A stretch of DNA of 64,000 nt, from assembly GCF_963678635.1 (NCBI RefSeq), contig NC_087064.1, positions 39,529,464-39,593,463 of the forward strand, given 5' to 3'. The notes beneath the pieces were generated by a model, which searched no databases, was not told where the DNA came from, and was given only the letters and a program-made list of their open reading frames with translations. The DNA comes from Symsagittifera roscoffensis. Taxonomy: Eukaryota; Xenacoelomorpha; Acoela; Convolutidae. Below are positions 1 to 10,324 of the stretch, piece by piece. The first letter of the stretch is position 1. Every line of letters starts with the position of its first letter. A program made the translations under genes and the position numbers.

Positions 1-176
1 TAGATGTTATATTCACTTAGAAAAAGCTCTGATGATTGAATATTCTCGTTAAGCCAAGTTTCGCTTAAGCATATGACATTAAAATTTCCAACTGCAATTG
101 CATTTGCTAGCTTAGTTCTTCTCTCTATGTTGATTAGGCTTCTAGTATTTAGTTGCAGAATGTTGAGGAATCCTAG
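1..176 (-). CDS. LINE ORF2 N-terminus, APE-type endonuclease (partial)
   Basis: The frame opens right after the ORF1 stop and is uninterrupted to the window edge, about 58 codons. It contains QLNTRSL near its start and VICLSETWLNE about 30 residues later. These match the first two conserved blocks of apurinic-like endonucleases in non-LTR retrotransposons: the catalytic Asn region, and the Glu of the E-T-W block. The protein would nick target DNA to prime reverse transcription. Only the N-terminal part is present; the rest of ORF2 is outside the window. Confidence 0.65.
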
Positions 177-917
177 TCAATGCTGGGGTTCCTGAACTTC
201 AGTGTCAATAGTTACTTTCACACCATCATTGAACAATTCTAGATTCCTTATTTTCAGCTTTTCGCGAGGAACGCCTTCATCTAGTAGTTGTCTTCGTTTC
301 TTAAGGATTTCGTTCTCTTTAATTGCACTCTCTTTGGTCAATGCTGGTAGCAGGTAGACCTCTTTTCGACCAATTGTTCTCGCTTTTCTCGGCTTTTTGC
401 TAGTACTAGTCGTGCTTCATGTTCGCTAGGTACAGTTACCAGCAGTGTTCTTGGCTTCATTCGATTACGATCAAATTTTCCCAGTCGTTTTAGTTCTATT
501 ATTTTCGGCTTCACTCCAATTATGTCTAGTATTTCGTTTACTTCGTCATTTGTTGGGACAAGGTTTTCTCCTTTTGTTTTCTCAGGGTCCTCTTTTGACC
601 CCTTGTATCCTAAAACTTTGATTTATGTTGTGATCAGAGTTAGATCTGGCAGCATGTTGAGTGGTTTGAGCTTGATTTATCCGGGTGGTGGTTTCAGCAG
701 CTACAACGGCACTATAAGTTTTTTCCACTTTATCGCATGTCGTTTTCATTGCATTTCCAATTTTTTGATCTACTAAATCGGTAAGTCTTCTTTCCATGCT
801 TTTAAGGCTTTCAGTTACATCAATGTTTGAGAGCTTCTCGTCTATGTTGGCCAGGGTTTTGCATCTTATAAAGTTGTCTCGTTCATTATTTTGCACACAA
901 GTATTACAAAGCAACAT
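177..917 (-). pseudogene. LINE ORF1 (nucleic-acid-binding protein), two frameshifts
   Basis: ORF1 proteins of LINEs bind the element RNA. The first 111 codons (917-582) begin with a CxxC pair and run into a charged helical region. The frame then shifts near 582 into a stretch containing RLGKFDR and RTLLVTVPSE, the usual RRM-like core of ORF1 proteins, and shifts again near 365 into a basic C-terminal tail rich in K and R (around KKRRQLLDEG). The stop is at 177-179. Two frameshifts make it non-functional here. The homology call rests on motif style and on its position just upstream of an endonuclease frame. Confidence 0.6.
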
Positions 918-1004
918 GACATTCGGCCTAGTTCTTTTATTCCATTATGGCCACTAGAGACAACCCAACACAAGTTGGTTCCAAATGCATTTGAGCGTTG
1001 CATG

Positions 1005-1204
1005 NNNNNNNNNNNNNNNNNNNNNNNNNNNNNNNNNNNNNNNNNNNNNNNNNNNNNNNNNNNNNNNNNNNNNNNNNNNNNNNNNNNNNNNNNNNNNNNN
1101 NNNNNNNNNNNNNNNNNNNNNNNNNNNNNNNNNNNNNNNNNNNNNNNNNNNNNNNNNNNNNNNNNNNNNNNNNNNNNNNNNNNNNNNNNNNNNNNNNNNN
1201 NNNN
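1005..1204. other. Assembly gap (200 N)
   Basis: Exactly 200 N, the round size used for gaps of unknown length. Frames predicted across it are meaningless. Confidence 0.99.
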
Positions 1205-1235
1205 TTTTTATTCATCCGTTAGTAGGCTCATTCCG

Positions 1236-1430
1236 CGTGTGGTTTGCCTTTTGTGTGTAGGACGGTCGCTCGTTCTATCTTTTTTCTGTGGCCTTTGCCC
1301 GTTTTTTAGTTAGACTGCTCAATCTGCTCTGCTGTCCTGCGGTCTGTTTATTTTTGGTTAGTCTCGTCAGTAGACCAGTCACCGTGTCTAAGTGGAAATA
1401 GTGGACATGCTGGCAAAAGGAAAGTTGACG
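1236..1430 (-). repeat. Copy of the element A 3' coding tail
   Basis: This stretch repeats 2010-2155 with many substitutions; both contain an identical run around CCTTTGCCCGTTTTTTAGTT and the shared words CAGTCACCGTGTCT. The copy at 2010-2155 lies in the degenerate C-terminal part of element A pol, so this is a displaced fragment of that family. It ends immediately upstream of the uS5 exon at 1456, so it would lie in the preceding intron. Confidence 0.6.
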
Positions 1431-1455
1431 GAGAGTTCGCTGACTGTGTTCCCAG

Positions 1456-1537
1456 GGCACCCGCACTCGGTTGAAGACACTCGCTGCTGTAGACGACCAC
1501 AAGGACCATGTAGGACTTGGCATCAAGTGCTACAAAG
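1456..1537 (+). CDS. RPS2: uS5/RPS2-like exon X (HVGLG motif exon)
   Basis: Cytosolic RPS2 (uS5) sits in the 40S subunit near the mRNA entry site. This 82-nt exon encodes about 27 residues ending DHVGLGIKCYK, aligning with the diagnostic cytosolic uS5 motif around HVGLG and preceded by TRTRLKT, the counterpart of the basic stretch before it. It is bounded by a good acceptor (GTTCCCAG ending at 1455) and a donor (G|GTGATA at 1538), and ends in phase 1. Exon A far downstream begins in the complementary phase, rebuilding the expected Glu codon. The Gly of the family signature just before HVGLG is replaced by Asp, so it is divergent. No upstream exon was found. Confidence 0.7.
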
Positions 1538-1826
1538 GTGATACCACGCTCGATTGTGTCTTCTTCTTTTTCTCTTCCATTTTTGCAAAAAATTATTTCA
1601 GCCATCTTCCTTCTTTCCCAAAAAACATCTACGAGTCTTTATTTTCCCTGTATTGACTTATGGCGATCAAATCATTTCTAATATCCCCAAAAAGTGGATT
1701 TTCGTGCGAAAGGGAAGGTAGAAAACAGAAATTCAATTGTTCCATAAAATGAAGTGAAGGCGTGCGTTTGTTCAAGGTTATTCATAGCTTATCCAAGTGA
1801 TATGGACTTTTTAAGCTGCTCTTTTT
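1538..1826. other. No recognised feature
   Basis: AT-rich sequence with no coding or repeat signal recognised. It follows the donor of the uS5 exon, so it would be intronic. Confidence 0.5.
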
Positions 1827-1997
1827 TCTACCAGAGCAGAGTTTTGTACAACAATATTATATTTGAGAAATCAAAAAAAGAAGAAAAATTTTAAACAGGT
1901 GTTTTACCGCCGCCCATAAAATTACACGAAAAGACATGTTCGATTAAAGCTTGTAAAAAAAGATCTAGCCACGACGGTTGTCATACCGCAAAGTAGA
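1827..1997 (+). repeat. Element A flank/LTR repeat, left copy
   Basis: Matches 7895-8070 over its length (shared CTACCAGAGCAGA, AACAATATTAT, GCCGCCCATAAAA, ATTAAAGCTTGTAAAAAAAGA). It ends at a TGTCATACCGCAAAG word (from about 1979), the plus-strand start of the family LTR. Here the LTR is truncated after about 20 bp and joins the pol tail directly. Confidence 0.65.
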
Positions 1998-2889
1998 GCG
2001 TGTGGGTTGCTTTTATCTGCAGGACGGCCGGTTGTTCTCGTTCCTGTGGCCTTTGCCCGTTTTTTAGTTGGACTGCTCTGACTGCTCTGCTGTCCTGTGC
2101 CTGTTCCGTTTTGGTCAGTCTCATCGGTGGACCAGTCACCGTGTCTTCTTTGATCATCAGGTGCTGTGGCACGTTGGGTTGCTCAATGTCTAAAAAACGT
2201 AGACAAGGTCCGGATCTCTTCGCGGATTTGTATGCAACATAGTCACTTAGGCGTGACGGTCTGCAGGGTCCGTATAATAAAGAATTAGGGACAAATGCGA
2301 CTCTGCTATTTCTAGGTAGTCTGGGTTTGTTTCCCGAATGTTTGTACCAATGCGGTTTGTGGCTTGTAAGTTTAAATTTGTACGTCGATAGTTTTGTTTT
2401 TGTTTGCTTGAAAGTTGTAGGTTTTTTTTTACCTTGGTAGTTAGTCGGATTATGTTTCTCGCTACTTGTTCTAAAAAAATTTTTGCATTCTTTTGTCTAT
2501 TGGTGTCTGCATTCTTTCATATTTTATACTCAGTTTTTCCTTAATTATTTCTATGACTCGTTTAGACGCTCATTGTGGATGCGATTTATTTGTCACTTGA
2601 ATTCTCGTTAGCAGTGTTGTCCGTCGCTTGATTGACACTTCTTCCTCCGACCATTGTTGTAAATCATTCATGACTTCTGCTGTTAGAGGCGATTTTGTGT
2701 TGTTCTTTCGATCTTAACATGCGATTTTTGCGTTTTCCCAATTTAGATTTTCGGGAAAACTAGTCGCTGCTAAGTTAGTGAGAATTTTTTGATTTTCTGC
2801 CTATGTGTGCCTCAAGAGGAGAAAATTTTGTTACACCGTGTGGTGTGATATTTAAGGTTTTTATTATTTCCGCTATGTCCGAGGCAAGT
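1998..2889 (-). pseudogene. Element A pol C-terminal region, decayed
   Basis: Fragments in shifting frames match the tail downstream of integrase in elements B, C and D, notably a serine/arginine-rich stretch with an SDYVAYKS-type word around 2240. No intact frame longer than about 60 codons remains. The role of this tail in the family is unknown to me. Confidence 0.5.
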
Positions 2890-3480
2890 TCATATGGTAT
2901 GTTTGTTTGATCTATTCTCATTACCCCTAATGTACGTTTTTGTGTTTGAATCTACCACCCCCATTGCTCTCTGGTCGTTCAACGGTGCGAACAGTAATTT
3001 TATGTTATTTGTATTGCAAAATGGTTGGAATTTTTTGGCCCTAAATGTCTGTGCTTGGTTGCACCTTTGTCGTCGCGGTACACCATAATTTGGAATATAC
3101 CGTTGCATAAATTTTACACGATTGTGTTTGACACGACTTTTGATGTGGGGAGTTTTGACCAACTGTCCATGGCCACCAAAATGTAGACATCATTATTTAA
3201 TCATCAGGGAGGGAACTGCAAAATCTAATTGTAGTTCTTGGTTAGGCTCGACCACTGGTTCCATTTGTTAAGTGTGTTTTTTCCCTTTTATTGGTTTGAG
3301 GTTTTTACCTTATTCAGTACAATGTTTGCAGCTTTGGGCCATTTGGACGATTGACCGATGTATGTGGGGAAACCACACGTGTTGGCACAGACCATCATGT
3401 TCGCCGATCTAGGATGCGTCAGATGTAGGGACTCCGGAACCGTCTGTCGCAGCTATGTTGGTACTACAATTCGTTGTCTA
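2890..3480 (-). pseudogene. Element A integrase
   Basis: Integrase inserts the element DNA copy. Around 3300-3480 is the N-terminal zinc-binding half with the LHLTHPRSANMM block. At 2890-3162 is part of the catalytic core: FMQRYIPNYGVP, then NQAQTF where the family has an Asp, then PLNDQRAMGVVD where the family has Glu. Both visible catalytic positions are therefore changed (D to N, E to D), so the enzyme would be dead even without the frame breaks. The assignment rests on order and motif spacing typical of Ty3/gypsy integrases. Confidence 0.7.
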
Positions 3481-4739
3481 TCAGCAGATAATCTTCTCTG
3501 GAGTGTAATCGTTTTCGTATACTTTACCAATATTGCGCGTAAGACGTCCTTACGGCCTCCCAGTCCCGTGTTCTGACAAAGCTTATCAGCGGTCGTAGAT
3601 TTCTGTCCTTCTTTGTGGCGGCGGCGATGAAACGGACCCCGAGCACTTTTTGTAGTTTCCGTCAAAATAGTGGTGTGTCCTCCTCTGATTATGTGTTTGT
3701 ACTTTGGTCAACTGTGGCGATGATCCATTCTGTGATTTCGTTATGGCTGGCATCAAGTTGTATCCATTGTGTGTTCTTCATTGTAGGAGGCTCGACGTTT
3801 GGGACCAGTTCTTCCTGACTACAGTGGTTCGGGACCACGTGGCTCACACAGTATTCGTATTTTCGTGATTTTCGACAGAGTTCAGTGCGGATGGCAGCTA
3901 CTGTTCCGACTCTCTCCATTTGCGCTGTTTGTGTCGTTGTTTTCTTTAGGATTGATGCTGATTGTTTTTTGATTGATATTATTTGGGTAGATGTTAGTTC
4001 GTCACCAAATACAACTTTTGGGAAATTCTGCGGTGGTGTTGATTTATATGAAGAAATCCCCGCGCATCTTTGACATCTACAGTTGATGGGGGCGTGGAAG
4101 TTGGTCTTTGTTTCTTAGTCGATGGTGGTTTGTGCTACCGGGGGTCGGACAAGCTTAGCTCTCTATCTAAAGAACCTTGCCATTGGGTTGTTTCTTTACT
4201 GCCTCGTGCTTTCAAAGTCTTTTTTTCCTCTGGGATCAAGCCAGCTTTGAATCCTTTGACATTCAATTTCCGACTCATTTTCTTGACTCGACAGGTGGTG
4301 TCCACATAATTTATTGAGTTTTTTTTTCATAGCTGAATGTTTGGATGACTGAGTTTGAGCTGACTGTGTTTGAGACGGTTTTGAGCAGAACTGATTTGGT
4401 TTGAATGTTTGCAACGGACCGCTACTGGAATTCGCGGAAAGTTGAGATTTTAATTGAGAGTTTGAAGTGTTAACTAGTAACCTTTTGTTTTCCGCGCGCT
4501 TTTTGATCAGCTGATACGGTGCCTTGTTTTGATTGGCAAAATTCTTAAGTATGCCATTGTCAATCAACTCCAGGTTGTTTATGAATGCAATAAATGATGC
4601 TACTACAAATTCCTCGTCATACGCATTTCAGGGTATTGCTAATCCAACCGGATTTCATGACGTATAATCTATTAATCGCATTTTATTCCCCGCCAGATGT
4701 TTAATGTCAAAGTGAAATCAAACTAGCGGGTCAACCCAT
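3481..4739 (-). pseudogene. Element A region between RNase H and integrase
   Basis: Long minus-strand frames, one of 123 codons at 4196-4567, are rich in Lys, Ser and Gln. In Ty3/gypsy pol this is the connection between RNase H and integrase. Comparison with element C (46880-47450) shows the same kind of basic low-complexity linker. Frame breaks are frequent. No catalytic motif is expected or seen. Confidence 0.45.
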
Positions 4740-5212
4740 CGTTATTCTACTATTTTTTGATCTTTTGCTTGCAAATAAAGCGCTGAGCAAAGCTTGGTGG
4801 TCTGTGATTACGCTAACGTGTTTTCCGTGTAGATGGTATTTAAAATGTTCGATGGCCCAAACCTATCCGAGTAAATATAGTTCACTCACTGAATATTTTT
4901 CCTCTGGTGAATTTAGAAAACGGCAAGCATAAGCTATGGCCACCCAGCCTTCCGTTGAATGTTGTTCTATTGCGACGCCCCTAAACCTGACGTGGTGGCT
5001 TCGCATACCACGAGGATATCTAAATGTTGATCAAAATGTTCTTTTTGAGTTATTGTAGAAACTAATTTCTTAATGCTGCTGAATGCTTTGTTACGTTCCG
5101 GCGTCCAGTTATTTGGTTTAAACTTTTCTGTGTTCTTCAGCATTGGATGTAGATCGGCCGCGGTTTGTGCCAAATTGGGAATGTACCGTATGAGATGATG
5201 TATAGAACCCAT
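4740..5212 (-). pseudogene. Element A RT tether and RNase H
   Basis: 5212-4967 encodes the tether after the RT palm (IRYIPNLAQTAADLHPML, NWTPERNKAF) and the start of RNase H (VVCEATTSGLGAS, where the first catalytic Asp of the usual D-A-S motif has become Glu). Further left, after a frame break, come YSVSEL and ITDHQALLSAL, the later RNase H blocks, with one in-frame TAG between them. RNase H removes the RNA template during element replication. The changed first Asp and the stop indicate loss of function. Confidence 0.75.
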
Positions 5213-5358
5213 AAAATTTTTCTACTTTTCAAAAGTTTTTGGTGGTGATAATTTTTCAAAGCTTTTGTTTTTCTATGAGTAGTTTAGTTCTTTCACTGCT
5301 GATAGTGTACCCTAACCACTTCACTTGTTTACATGCAAACTTACATGCATTTTTTTGC

Positions 5359-5736
5359 TTACATGCATTTTTCCAAGGATATTGCGAGATTTTTCAAGTC
5401 TAGTTTTGTTAGGATTGTCTGTAATTTTTGTTTATATAGCTCGAGTGATCCTTTTGTTATTATCAATATGTCATCCAGATAGGCGTATGAATTCGTGCAA
5501 TCGGTCAGTGTTAATTCAATTGCCTTCTGAATTTCATCCGGTATGCCAGTGAGGCCGTAGATTTCGATTTGAAATTGATACGTCCCGTTGGCATTGCCTC
5601 CAATGAGGCTGAAGCTGCATTGTTCTCTGGTTGATTTGTCCAACGGGATCTGTGAGTATGCGTACCGCAACTCTAGCTTTGCGAATATTTTTTTGTTGAG
5701 ATTTGTTTGATTGACTTCTTGCGCAATATTGCCCAA
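5359..5736 (-). pseudogene. Element A reverse transcriptase palm
   Basis: An open stretch of 125 codons covers the RT palm. It contains FAKLELRYAYSQIPLD (motif A, with the usual catalytic Asp replaced by Glu in the K-L-E word), FEIYGLT-like motif B, and AYLDDILI (motif C, both aspartates intact) followed by the conserved helix. Family and order (RT before RNase H) are certain. The N-terminal fingers, right of 5736, are frameshifted. Confidence 0.8.
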
Positions 5737-6108
5737 AAGAAGGTCTTATTTCGGCATCTGATATTTTTTCCTATTAAGAATAGACTTGTTTTTCTTTTTG
5801 GAGTCCAGGGACAATTTGACTGTTTGATTCTTTTTTTTTTACTGTTATCACGATTTGGCTAATAAATTATCAATCCAAACATTTGTTTATTTTTATAATG
5901 TGTTTTGGTCCATAAGTTTCTAAAGTGCGGTTTCAAACCGTTCTTGTAAATGTACAGGAATGCGACGCAATTTTTGTTGATAAGATGTTGCGTCTTTGCT
6001 AAAATGCGTTCGCATTACATGTTTTTCCGATTCCTACAAATAAAAGTTGGAAACCATCTTTAGCCCTCTGCTTGATATCGGTGTTTGATTCTTTCGGTTC
6101 ATGTATGC

Positions 6109-6440
6109 TCAGCATTTGACTTCGTTTTGGTTTTCTTGGATCAGTTTTATCCCAATCTGTGGTAAGATGTTCCTACTTTTTATAGTTGCTTTTTCTTCAT
6201 CTACGTTAATGAACGGGGCTGCTTGTATTTTCCAGCCTCCCAATTTGACTATTATGATTAGGATTCCTTTTGGATTTATGGTTTCACCATTAAAGCACGC
6301 CAAACTTTGAGCGACGTCTTTCGGTGTGATGTATTTAAAAATTGTTGTTTTTTTTCTTTTCACGTAATCACAGAGCCAACTTTTTTGTTTATAAAAGACA
6401 TTGGGCTTCCAGAGTCACCAAAAAGAGATTAGATCTTCTG
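6109..6440 (-). pseudogene. Element A aspartic protease
   Basis: Retroelement proteases act as dimers and cut Gag-Pol. The active-site word GDSGSPMSF lies at about 6420-6390, with the D-S-G triad intact. After a frame change the frame 6363-6109 contains the flap and hydrophobic core and ends IKSRNILPQIGIKLIQ, the conserved G/S-R-N-x-L-P block of gypsy proteases (the Gly here is Ser). It lies between gag and RT as expected. Confidence 0.7.
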
Positions 6441-7687
6441 TTATTGCTTTCAGTTTTACAATATGTCCGTTGAGGTCATCTTCCGACAAACTGACCGCGT
6501 TTTTTTTTACTTCGGTTGTTTCTGAAATTACCATAACTGAAACGTTTTCGAACTGATATTCTTCCCAACCGTCTTCTGATGTAAATTCTGCAAGAGCGAC
6601 TGCGTCGTTATCTGTTTCTTGACTCTCAGTTTCTTTTTCCTCTTGTTGCAAAATTGCAACTTTTGCAAAATGGCCCCTCTTAGCGCATACTGAGCAAAAA
6701 TTGTCCTTTGCTGGACACGATTGTAAGTGGTTTGGACCAAATTGGTTGCCGCACTTGTAATTTTATTTTGCGTGTTAAAGTTCGCAGGTCGTGATTGTTG
6801 ACCTTTTGTAATTTGAGTCCCACGTGTAGTTGGTCTGCCTCAAAATCCGCCCCGAACTCTCTGTCAATTCTGACTGTTGGCTTAGTTATTCCGGCCACGT
6901 GAGTTGAGTTAGTGCGTCGGTTCCTGTTTTTCCATTGGGGTTCTTTGTCCTCCAAATGGATTTGTCTTCATGGTTCGACTATGTTCGATACATTTCTCTC
7001 GGCGGAATGCAATTTCGTATGCGTCTTGAGGGCTTTGCGTTTCAGCGAACAATTCTTGCGCATTTTTTCGTTGTGCATGTGGGCAGTACACATGTCACTC
7101 ACCCACTCGTCGTCTCGATCTCCACAATCGGCTCTCGAGGCCAGTTCAACTAAATCTGCGAGGAAATTTTCAAAGCTTTCTGCTTTCTTCTGTTTTCGAC
7201 AGATGAAGTTTTACCGTTCAAATGCTACAATTCTGGTTGTCACAAAAAAATCTTCTTAAATTTTCATAGAGTTTTTTTTGATGAAGGTGTGCAGGTTGAG
7301 GGATGGTTTTTTTTGTTGGACCTGTCATTGCCCCTCTGCGCCGAGGCATAGAAAAAAGTAGCTGCGGACTTTTGCATCCGCCTCGTCCCAACAAAATGAT
7401 TTACACAGCACTCCTTTTTCCGGGCTTTTTGCCCGCGGTTCTCACAACCGAATTACTTCTCTTGGTTTCTAACGGCACGATTTTTTTCCTGCGCTTCCAT
7501 CTCATCCGTTTTCTTTGGCTTCATAAATAGGTTCTACGGGTTCGATTATCGGAGGTTTAGTTCTAAACAAGTTTCGTACCTGGATTCCATCTTTTGCAAA
7601 TATCGCCATCTCAAGTATTGCTGCCCATTTAGACAACTCTAATGGTGATTCAGCTGGAGCCTTCTCCCAAAACTGATTAACATTCAT
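6441..7687 (-). pseudogene. Element A Gag with CCHC-type knuckle
   Basis: The start is at 7687 (MNVNQFWEKAP). A capsid-type region follows across several frames (ICRKQKKAESFENF near 7200, then EIAFRREKCIEHSRTMK near 7000), then a nucleocapsid with a cysteine/histidine knuckle at about 6760-6660: CGNQF, then SCPAKDNFCSVC, then KRGHFAKV. The last Cys of the second knuckle is Val. Downstream is an acidic linker to protease. At least two frameshifts are present. Gag would package element RNA in particles. Confidence 0.65.
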
Positions 7688-7721
7688 CGGGTTTTTCGAA
7701 TATCCTGCTGACTGCGTCAGG

Positions 7722-7894
7722 TATTACCGCAAAGTATGAGCCTGTTGATTATTGAATCCAAACGGAGTGATAAACAAGATATCTAGCGTAAGCGTGATGA
7801 AAACAACTGTTTCGTAAAAACCATTTATTGGCGTCTGAGCTACTGCTCGCATTGTTCACTGGCTCTATCAGAGCAGAATTCTCTATGACAGCGT
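7722..7894 (-). repeat. Element A LTR-like block 1
   Basis: Starts TACCGCAAAGTATGAGC just right of the gag start and repeats at 8055-8205 (shared TGTTGATTATTGAATCCAAAC, ACAAGATATCTAGCG and TTGGCGTCTGAGCTACTG). Its position next to gag, and its similarity to the first bases of the LTRs of elements B, C and D, identify it as the 5' LTR in minus orientation. Confidence 0.6.
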
Positions 7895-8050
7895 TTTTCT
7901 ACCAGAGCAGAATTTTAAACAACAATATTATAATCGAGAAATTGAAAAAAGAAGAAAAATTTTAAACAGGTGCATTGTCGCCGCCCATAAAAGTACACAA
8001 AAAAACAAGTTCGATTAAAGCTTGTAAAAAAAGACCTAGCCATGACGGTT
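7895..8050 (+). repeat. Element A flank repeat, right copy
   Basis: Partner of 1827-1978. It lies between two LTR-like blocks, so a unit of flank plus LTR has been duplicated in tandem on this side. Confidence 0.6.
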
Positions 8051-8205
8051 GTCATACCGCAAAGCATGAGCGTGTTGATTATTGAATCCAAACTGATTAA
8101 CAAACAAGATATCTAGCGTTAGCGTTACAAAAACATATGTTCCGTAGAAACCATTTTTTGGCGTCTGAGCTACTGGTCATATTGTTCACTGGCTTAGCGC
8201 CTAAC
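8051..8205 (-). repeat. Element A LTR-like block 2
   Basis: Second copy of the block at 7722, beginning TGTCATACCGCAAAG and ending near TATTGTTCACTGGC. The tandem LTR-flank-LTR arrangement suggests unequal recombination. Confidence 0.6.
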
Positions 8206-8819
8206 CAGGTCAAATGACCAAACAGAACATTAACTTACATGTTAAGTTTAAACCCAAGTATAGATATATACAATATATCAAAGTTTATCTATACGTGCCG
8301 GTTGACACCGGAAACAACTTGCTCAAAAATGTTGGCCATAAAATTTCAACCTATTCGGTAAATTTTTTATGAATCGACAAGTTTGAAAAAGAAATTTTGG
8401 TGCTTTTTTAAAAAAGGTTACGTAATGACAGTAGCAACTTGCTTGATAATACTGCCTGCAGTGAGTTAACCTCCTTAGAAAATTTAAATTCTTAAGGAAA
8501 GCTGGATCGAGGCAATTTTTCGAATAATTTGAAACTGGTTTACGTAGCATAAATTTTATGCTTTTTGTAGACATTGGCTTATGTAAAAAATGGGAAAATT
8601 GTTTTAACAGTTTTCAAATCAACTCAAAATTGAAACGTTTTTTTTTTCATTTCTTCTTGATTATAGTCGATTCATGATACACATTTTAAGTTTTTTCACC
8701 ACCAAAACATCAGCACACATCTTTAATTTCATGATTTTATACAAGAAAATTTTTTTAACCTACCGCGGGATTCTTTCAACTAATATGATGGTATCTATTA
8801 TAACAAGACATCTCCTTTT
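8206..8819. other. No recognised feature
   Basis: AT-rich sequence. No coding motif, clear repeat or RNA gene was recognised. Confidence 0.5.
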
Positions 8820-9010
8820 TAGAGATTTTTGACAGAAAAAAGAATAATATTCTATTGTGATAGATTATAAGAGATTATAATAGGTTATAAGAGAATTTCG
8901 GAAAAATTATAATCAATTATAATTGGTTATACTTTATAATGTCATGAAAGGATTATAAATCGTTTAAACATCTAAATTTTGGCGCTTATAATAAACATAT
9001 TGTTAATAAA
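8820..9010. repeat. Array of GATTATAA words
   Basis: The word GATTATAA and its complement TTATAATC recur about ten times with small changes in 190 bp. This is the first of several stretches in the window built by iterating one short, near-palindromic word. Confidence 0.65.
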
Positions 9011-9174
9011 GGTACAACTAAAATTGTAATATAATCAATTATTTTCTCTTTTTACTGAGTGCGGGTAGTGTTAAGCTTGCGTGCCTGGGTGTATTCCGAT
9101 CAATTTTAATATGAAAAAAGTATGCAGATTAAATTAAAATCTGTTTAAGTTGTAAAAAAGTAAGTTAATCAAAA

Positions 9175-9350
9175 AGAAAAATTCAGATCGATTTGGATCG
9201 ATTTTAAATCGATTTAAATCGATTTAATTAAAACGCTGAAAAAATCGATTCTAGTCCAGTTTAAATTGATTTGAATGAATCTTAAATCTGGCCTAAAATG
9301 AAATCGTTCCAAGTTGATTTTACATCGATTTAAATTGATTTTTCGTACTT
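9175..9350. repeat. Array of ATCGATTTAAATCGAT words
   Basis: ATCGATTTAAATCGATTT and one-base variants recur through this stretch. The same word family reappears at 10800-10900, 12480-12660 and 16070-16250. The word is a perfect palindrome (ATCGATTTAAATCGAT). Confidence 0.75.
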
Positions 9351-9359
9351 CTTTTTTTT

Positions 9360-10320
9360 TCTTCAAATTTTCGAATGACGAGAAAAAATTGAAAACTTTT
9401 GTTACGTGTCGTTACAGATACCAAAATTGACTAAAATGCTTGTGAAACAAGATCAACCGTCCCCCATGCCCCCAATGCCCCCAACAATTCTTATCGCACA
9501 ACTCCCCAATTCTTATCCCCCATCAGTTATAACCGATTAAATTTTTTCCTCTAATTTCATTAAATTAGAAACTTAAATCGATCCATATAGCTCTGTTCAA
9601 ATTTCATGGTCAAATTGGTCAAATGACAGACGAGACTGGTTCCTTTTCATTTTTCCGTTTTTCGGAGACGAGTTACCATAAAATTCTTCAATTATCATAA
9701 AACTTCCCAAAGTGTGTATGGTCGAACGTTTCGTTTGATACTGTTCTCTGATTTATAAATCATTTTAAGATATTTCGATGTCAAAGACTTTGTAAGCAAG
9801 AATGGCGTATTTTCCTTGCGCAAAGATTATACATTTAAATGAAGTTCGAAGCGATGGACCAGGTGTTCGAAACTACTCGGCGCCGAGGCCAAGTTTAGCT
9901 GGTAGAGGTTCGGCACTGTGGTGGCAAGGTTAGCATGGCTCAAACATCTTGAAATTTTGCAAATCACCCTCTTACTACCAGTATGCCCGCGCAAAATTCA
10001 AAATTTCCGAGGTGTGAACTGAAAAACATGAATTCGATTTCTCACATCGCGCCGCTGTCTGAGCCCCTCGTTTCAGAACCGGTCTCGCCTAGTAAGAGAA
10101 ACAACTGCCAAGATTGCGCACTGATTGCCTTGTGATGTGTTGTGTGAGGTATTTTGATTATATTAATTTTACTATGCTGTTTAGGCCTCAGGCGCAGTTG
10201 GCTTCGTCGCTTGTGCTTGGCTGGTTCTATGCCTGTGCTGTCTGAGGCAACAAATGAGTGTCAATGCAACAAATGAACGTCATATCACACAGAAAAATAA
10301 GCAAGACAATCTTAAGAATG
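9360..10320. other. Non-coding stretch
   Basis: No protein-coding signal. A C-rich patch with repeated CCCCCAATG-type words lies at 9465-9530. A slightly GC-richer patch at 9840-10250 contains a tRNA-promoter-like TAGCTGGTAGAGG (see rejected items). Confidence 0.4.
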
Positions 10321-10324
10321 GAAC

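Larger units (their letters stand above)
1..1004 (-). mobile_element. Non-LTR retrotransposon (LINE) 5' fragment
   Basis: Minus-strand LINE remnant that enters from the left window edge and stops at the assembly gap. Reading leftwards it has an ORF1-like coding stretch (917-177) followed directly by the start of an APE-type endonuclease frame (176-1). The order ORF1 then endonuclease, with almost no spacer, is typical of CR1/Jockey-like LINEs. I cannot place it in a clade because the reverse transcriptase lies outside the window. The gap makes its true 5' end unknown. Confidence 0.7.
1979..8205 (-). mobile_element. Ty3/gypsy LTR retrotransposon, element A (degenerate)
   Basis: Minus-strand element. 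From right to left: LTR-like blocks, gag with zinc knuckle, aspartic protease, reverse transcriptase, RNase H, integrase, C-terminal tail. The RT, RNase H, integrase order defines Ty3/gypsy. It shares its C-terminal coding region with elements B, C and D (for example 2225-2320 with 40740-40825) but is clearly more diverged. Stops and frameshifts occur throughout, and the left LTR is nearly gone. It is therefore an old insertion. Confidence 0.8.

Noticed and set aside
891-1313. Open frames spanning the N run
   Set aside because: Continuity across the gap is unknown, so the frames are artefacts.
9885-9960. tRNA-like promoter (TAGCTGGTAGAGG, then GGCTCAAACATC about 40 bp later), possible tRNA or SINE head
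   Set aside because: The boxes are imperfect and I could not fold a cloverleaf with a proper acceptor stem; no second copy with a tail was seen in the window.
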